Source: Aegilops tauschii subsp. strangulata (taxonomy: Eukaryota; Streptophyta; Magnoliopsida; Poales; Poaceae). From it: 64,000 bases of DNA. A model generated the notes under the pieces. That model was given only the letters and a program-made list of their open reading frames with translations, had not been told where the DNA came from and made no database searches. The position numbers were made by a program, and so were the translations under genes. Location of the stretch: assembly GCF_002575655.3 (NCBI RefSeq), contig NC_053036.3, forward strand, positions 197,874,788 to 197,938,787, given 5' to 3'. Positions 59,554-64,000 of the stretch are shown in pieces (position 1 is the stretch's first letter; every line of letters begins with the position of its first letter).

Positions 59554-61286
59554 TGTTGGGGAACGCAGTAATTTCAAAAAATTTCCTACGCACACACAAG
59601 ATCCATCTAGGTGATGCATAGCAACAAGAGGGGAGAGTGTTGTCCACGTACCCTCGTAGACCGAAAGCGGAAGCATTATGACAACGCGGTTGATGTAGTT
59701 GTACGTCTTCACGATCCGACCAATCCTAGCACCGAAGATACGGCACCTCCGCGATCTGCACACGTTTAGCTCGGTGACGTCCCATGAACTCTAGATCCAG
59801 CTGAGGTCAAGGGAGAGTTTTGTCAGCACGACGACATGATGATGGTGATGATGAAGCTACCGGCGCAGGGCTTCGCCTAAGCACTGCAATGATATGACCG
59901 AGGTGGAAATCTGTGGAGGGGGGCACCGCACACGGCTAAAAAAATCAACTTGTGTGTCTATGGGGTGCCCCCCTCCCCCGTATATAAAGGAGGGGAGGAG
60001 GGGGTCGGCCGACCCTCATGGTGCGCCCCAAGGGGGAGGGGGATTCCTACTCCCACTAGGAGTAGGTTTCCCCCTTTCCTAGTCCTAATAGGAGGGGGAC
60101 GGAAGGGGAAGAGGAGATGAAGGAAAGGGGGGCCGACCCCCCTCCCAATTCGGATTGGGCTTGGGGGGCGCGCCCCCACCTCTTGGCCGCCTCCTCTCTC
60201 TCCTACTAAAGCCCATGTAGGCCCATATAGCCCCCGGGGGGTTCCGGTAACCCCCGGTACTTCGGTATATGCCCGAACTCATACGAAACCTTTCCGGTGT
60301 CCAAACATAACCTTCCAATATATCAACCTTCATGTCTCGACCATTTCGAGACTCCTCATCATGTCCGTGATCACATCCGGGACTCCGAACTACATTCGGT
60401 ACATCAAAACACATAAACTCATAATACTGATCGTCATCGAACGTTAAGCGTGTAGACCCTACGGGTTCGAGAACTATGTAGACATGACCGAGACTCATCT
60501 CCGGTCAATAACCAATAGCGAAACCTGGATGCTCATATTGGTTCCTACATATTCTACGAAGATCTTTATCGGTCAAACCGCATAACAACATACATTGTTC
60601 CCTTTGTCATCGGTATGTTACTTGCCCGAGATTCGATCGTCGGTATCTCAATACCTAGTTCAATCTCGTTACCGGCAAGTCTCTTTACTCGTTCCGTAAT
60701 GCACAATCCTGTAACTAACTCATTAGTCACATTGCTTGCAAGGCTCATAGTGATGTGCATTACCGAGAGGGCCCAGAGATACCTCTACGACAATCAGAGT
60801 GACAAATCCTAATCTCGATCTATGCCAACTCAACAAACACCATCGGAGACACATGTAGATCATCTTTATAATCACCCAGTTACGTTGTGACGTTTGATAG
60901 CACACAAAGTATTCCTCCGGTATTCGGGAGTTGCATAATCTCATAGTCATAGGAACATGTATAAGTCATGAAGAAAGCAATAGCAATAAAAATAAACGAT
61001 CATTATGCTAAGCTAACGGATGGGTCAAGTCAATCACATCATTCTCTAATGATGTTATCCCGTTAATCAAATGACAACTCATGTCTATGGCTAGGAAACT
61101 TAACCATCTTTGATTCAACGAGCTAGTCAAGTAGAGGCATACTAGTGACACTCTGTTTGTCTATGTATTCACACATGTACTAAGTTTCCGGTTAATACAA
61201 TTCTAGCATGAATAATAAACATTTATCATGATATAGGGAAATATAAATAACAACTTTATTATTGCCTCTAGGGCATATTTCCTTCA
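59554..61286 (-). repeat. 3' LTR of Angela-3
   Basis: 1733 bp, minus-strand start TGAAGGAAATATGCC at 61286. TTTATATACGGG on the minus strand near 59979-59990 is the probable TATA box. It is noticeably diverged from the Angela-1 and Angela-2 LTRs. Confidence 0.93.
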
Positions 61287-61300
61287 GTCTCCCACTTGCA
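61287..61300 (-). other. Polypurine tract of Angela-3
   Basis: Minus strand TGCAAGTGGGAGAC, adjoining the LTR. Confidence 0.85.
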
Positions 61301-61319
61301 TTAGAGTCAATAATCTAGA

Positions 61320-64000
61320 TTACACAGTAATGATTCTAACACCCATGGAGTCTTGGTGTTGATCATGTTTTGCTCGTGAGAGAGGCTTAGTCAACGGGTC
61401 TGCAACATTCAGATCCGTATGTATCTTGCAAATCTCTATGTCTCCCTCCTTGACTTGATCACGGATGGAATTGAAGCGTCTCTTGATGTGCTTGGTTCTC
61501 TTGTGAAATCTGGATTCCTTTGCCAAGGCAATTGCACCAGTATTGTCACAAAAGATTTTCATTGGACCTGATGCACTAGGTATGACACCTAGATTGGATA
61601 TGAACTCCTTCATCCAGACTCCTTCATTTGCTGCTTCTGAAGCAGCTATGTACTCCGCTTCACATGTAGATCCCGCCACGACGCTCTGCTTGGAACTGCA
61701 CCAACTGACAGCTCCACCGTTCAGTATAAATACGCATCCGGCTTGTGACTTAGAGTCATTCAGATCAATGTCAAAGCTTGCATCGACGTAACCATTTACG
61801 ACGAGCTCTTTGTCACCTCCATAAACGAGAAGCATCTCCTTAGTCCTTTTCAGTTATTTCAGGATCTTCTTGACCGCTGTCCAGTGATCCACTCCTGGAT
61901 TACTTTGGTACCTCCCTGCTAAACTAATAGCAAGGCACACATCAGGTCTGGTACACAGCATTGCATACATGATAGCACCTATGGTTGAAGCATAGGGACT
62001 GACTTTTATTTCTCTCTATCTTCTGCAGTGGTCGGGCATTGAGTCTGACTCAACTTCACACCTTGTAACACATGCAAGAACCCTTTTTTTGCTTGATCCA
62101 TTTTGAACTTCTTCAAAACTTTATCAAGGTATGTGCTTTGTGAAAGTCCAATTAAGCGTCTTGATCTATCTTTATAGATCTTGATGCCCAATATATAAGC
62201 AGCTTCACCGAGGTCTTTCATTGAAAAAGTCTTATTCAAGTATCCTTTTATGCTATTCAGAAATTCAGTATCATTTCTGATCAACAATATGTCATCCACA
62301 TATAATATCAGAAATGCTACAGAGCTCCCACTCACTTTATTGTAAATACAGGCTTCTCAAAAAGTCCGTATAAAACCATATGCTTTGATAACACTATCAA
62401 AACGTTTATTCCAACTTCGAGATGCTTGCACCAGTCCATAAATGGATCGCTGGAGCTTGCACACTTTGTTAGCATCCGTTGGATTGATAAAACCTTCGGG
62501 TTGCATCATATACAACTCTTCTTCCAGAAATCCACTCAGGAATGCAGTTTTTATATCCATTTGCCAAATTTCATAATCATAAAATGCAGCAATTGCTAAC
62601 ATGATTCAGACGGACTTAAGCATCGCTATGGGTGAGAAGGTCTCATCGTAGTCAACTCCTTGAACTTGTCGAAAACCTTTCGCAACAAGTCGAGCTTTGT
62701 AGACACTAACATTACCGTCAGCGTCAGTCTTCTTCTTGAAGATCCATTTATTCTCGATGGCTTGCGATCATCGGGCAAGTCAACCAAAGTCCATACTTTG
62801 TTCTCATACATGGATCCCATCTCAGATTTCATGGCCTCAAGCCATTTCGCCGAATCTGGGCTCATCATCGCTTCCTCATAGTTCGTAGGTTCGTCATGGT
62901 CAAGTAGCATGACCTCCAGAACTGGATTACCGTACCACTCTGGTGCGGATCTCACTCTGGTTAACCTACGAGGTTCAGTAGTAACTTGATCTGAAGTTAT
63001 ATGATCATCATCATTAGCTTCCTCACTAATTGGTGTAGGAGTCACAGGAACTGATTTCTGTGATGAACTACTTTCCAATAAGGGAGCAGGTACGGTTACC
63101 TCATCAAGTTCTACTTTCCTCCCACTCACTTCTTTCGAGAGAAACTCCTTCCCTAGAAAGGATCCATTCTTAGCAATGAATGTCTTGCCTTCGGATCTGT
63201 GATAGAAGGTGTACCCAACAGTCTCCTTTGGGTATCCTATGAAGGCACATTTCTCCGATTTGGGTTCCAGCTTATCAGGTTGAAGCTTTTTCACATAAGC
63301 ATCGCCGCCCCAAACTTTAAGAAACGACAACTTGGTTTTCTTGCCAAACCATAGTTCATAAGGTGTCGTCTCAACGGATTTAGATGGTGCCCTATTTAAC
63401 GTGAATGCAGCTGTCTCTAAAGCATAACCCCAAAACTATAGCGGTAAATCAGTAAGAGACATCATAGATCGCACCATATCTAGTAAAGTACGATTACGAC
63501 GTTCGGACACACCATTACGCTGTGGTGTTCTGGGTGGCGTGAGTTGCGAAACTATTCCGCATTGTTTCAAATGAAGACCAAACTCGTAACTCAAATATTC
63601 TCCTCCATGATCAGATCGCAGAAACTTTATTTTCTTGTTACGATGATTTTCCAATTCACTCTGAAATTCTTTGAACTTTTCAAATGTTTCAAACTTATGT
63701 TTCATCAAGTAGATATACCCATATCTGCTCAAATCATCTGTGAAGGTCAGAAAATAATGATACCCGCCGCGAGCCTCAATGTTCATTGGACCACATACAT
63801 CAGTATGTATGATTTTCAATAAATCTGTTGCTCGCTCCATTGTTCCGGAGAACGGAGTTTTAGTCATCTTGCCCATGAGGCATGGTTCGCAAGTACCAAG
63901 TGATTCATAATCAAGTGATTCCAAAAGTCCATCAGAATGGAGTTTCTTCATGTACTTTACACCAATATGACCCAAACGGTAGTGCCACAAATAAGTTGCA
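61320..64000 (-). pseudogene. Angela-3 pol (integrase, RT, RNase H), several lesions, 5' part outside
   Basis: Minus-strand segments in order: integrase zinc finger and core (63990-63436), integrase end and linker (63330-62626), RT N-terminal blocks (62602-62357), RT with YVDD and connection (62335-62006) and RNase H (61835-61320). Frame changes or stops separate them; for instance a frameshift near 62755 breaks the RT entry. It retains the RNase H region that Angela-1 has lost and is a useful comparator. Gag and protease lie past 64000. Confidence 0.87.

Larger units (their letters stand above)
59554..64000 (-). mobile_element. Angela-type Copia retrotransposon 3 in reverse, running off the window
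   Basis: TGTTGGGGAACGCAG at 59554 is the LTR edge. The left flank is GAAGG (59549-59553), which should recur beyond the window if it is the target duplication. Only the 3' LTR and about two thirds of the coding region are visible. Confidence 0.93.

Noticed and set aside
1..64000. A novel multi-gene defence or biosynthetic system
   Set aside because: Apart from three LEA_2 genes every recognisable coding region belongs to a known retrotransposon type; no additional gene neighbourhood is supported.

Overview
The window is Triticeae nuclear DNA (wheat/Aegilops type). The evidence is the retrotransposon complement: Angela- and BARE/WIS-type Copia LTRs, and Tat, Tekay and Athila lineage Gypsy elements. 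A Stowaway MITE, Harbinger-like elements and GC-rich single-exon grass genes agree with this. No bacterial, organellar or viral-operon features are visible. About 85 percent of the window is transposable element. I place it as Triticeae but cannot name species or subgenome.

Left block (1-25542): the 3' half of a Tat-lineage Gypsy element on the + strand. It carries an archaeal-type RNase H plus integrase, long tandem arrays, an intron-containing antisense gene and a 3' LTR. Its 73-bp tandem array is split by an Angela element in reverse orientation (2474-19800, TSD CCCAC). That element is split in its pol gene by a second, much younger forward Angela (5806-14574, TSD ACTAA). The nesting is therefore three layers deep.

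Middle block (25543-48887): a short low-copy island. It is invaded by a Tekay-type chromovirus (26101-36211, minus strand) that has one 4.2-kb LTR and only 254 bp of the other. Beyond it lie Harbinger-like fragments and a tandem duplication with a Stowaway MITE in one copy only. Then come three same-orientation intronless LEA_2/NHL-type membrane-protein genes (40989-41567, 45345-45932, 46474-47046). These are the only convincing host genes. Two non-LTR retroposon insertions with target-site duplications flank this cluster.

Right block (48888-64000): the 5' LTR and gag start of an Athila-lineage Gypsy element. Its LTR is split by a BARE/WIS-type Copia element (50134-58827, TSD CAAAT). Its gag region is cut at 59554 by another reverse Angela that runs off the window.

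Every transposon coding region has at least one lesion: a stop, a frameshift, a short deletion or a lost catalytic residue. Several need only one or two changes to be open, and the innermost Angela has nearly identical LTRs, so activity was recent. I did not find a convincing new multi-gene system. The most unusual items are the asymmetric Tekay LTRs, the seven-exon antisense gene of the Tat element, the filled/empty MITE site pair, and the LEA_2 trio with an invariant cysteine spacing.
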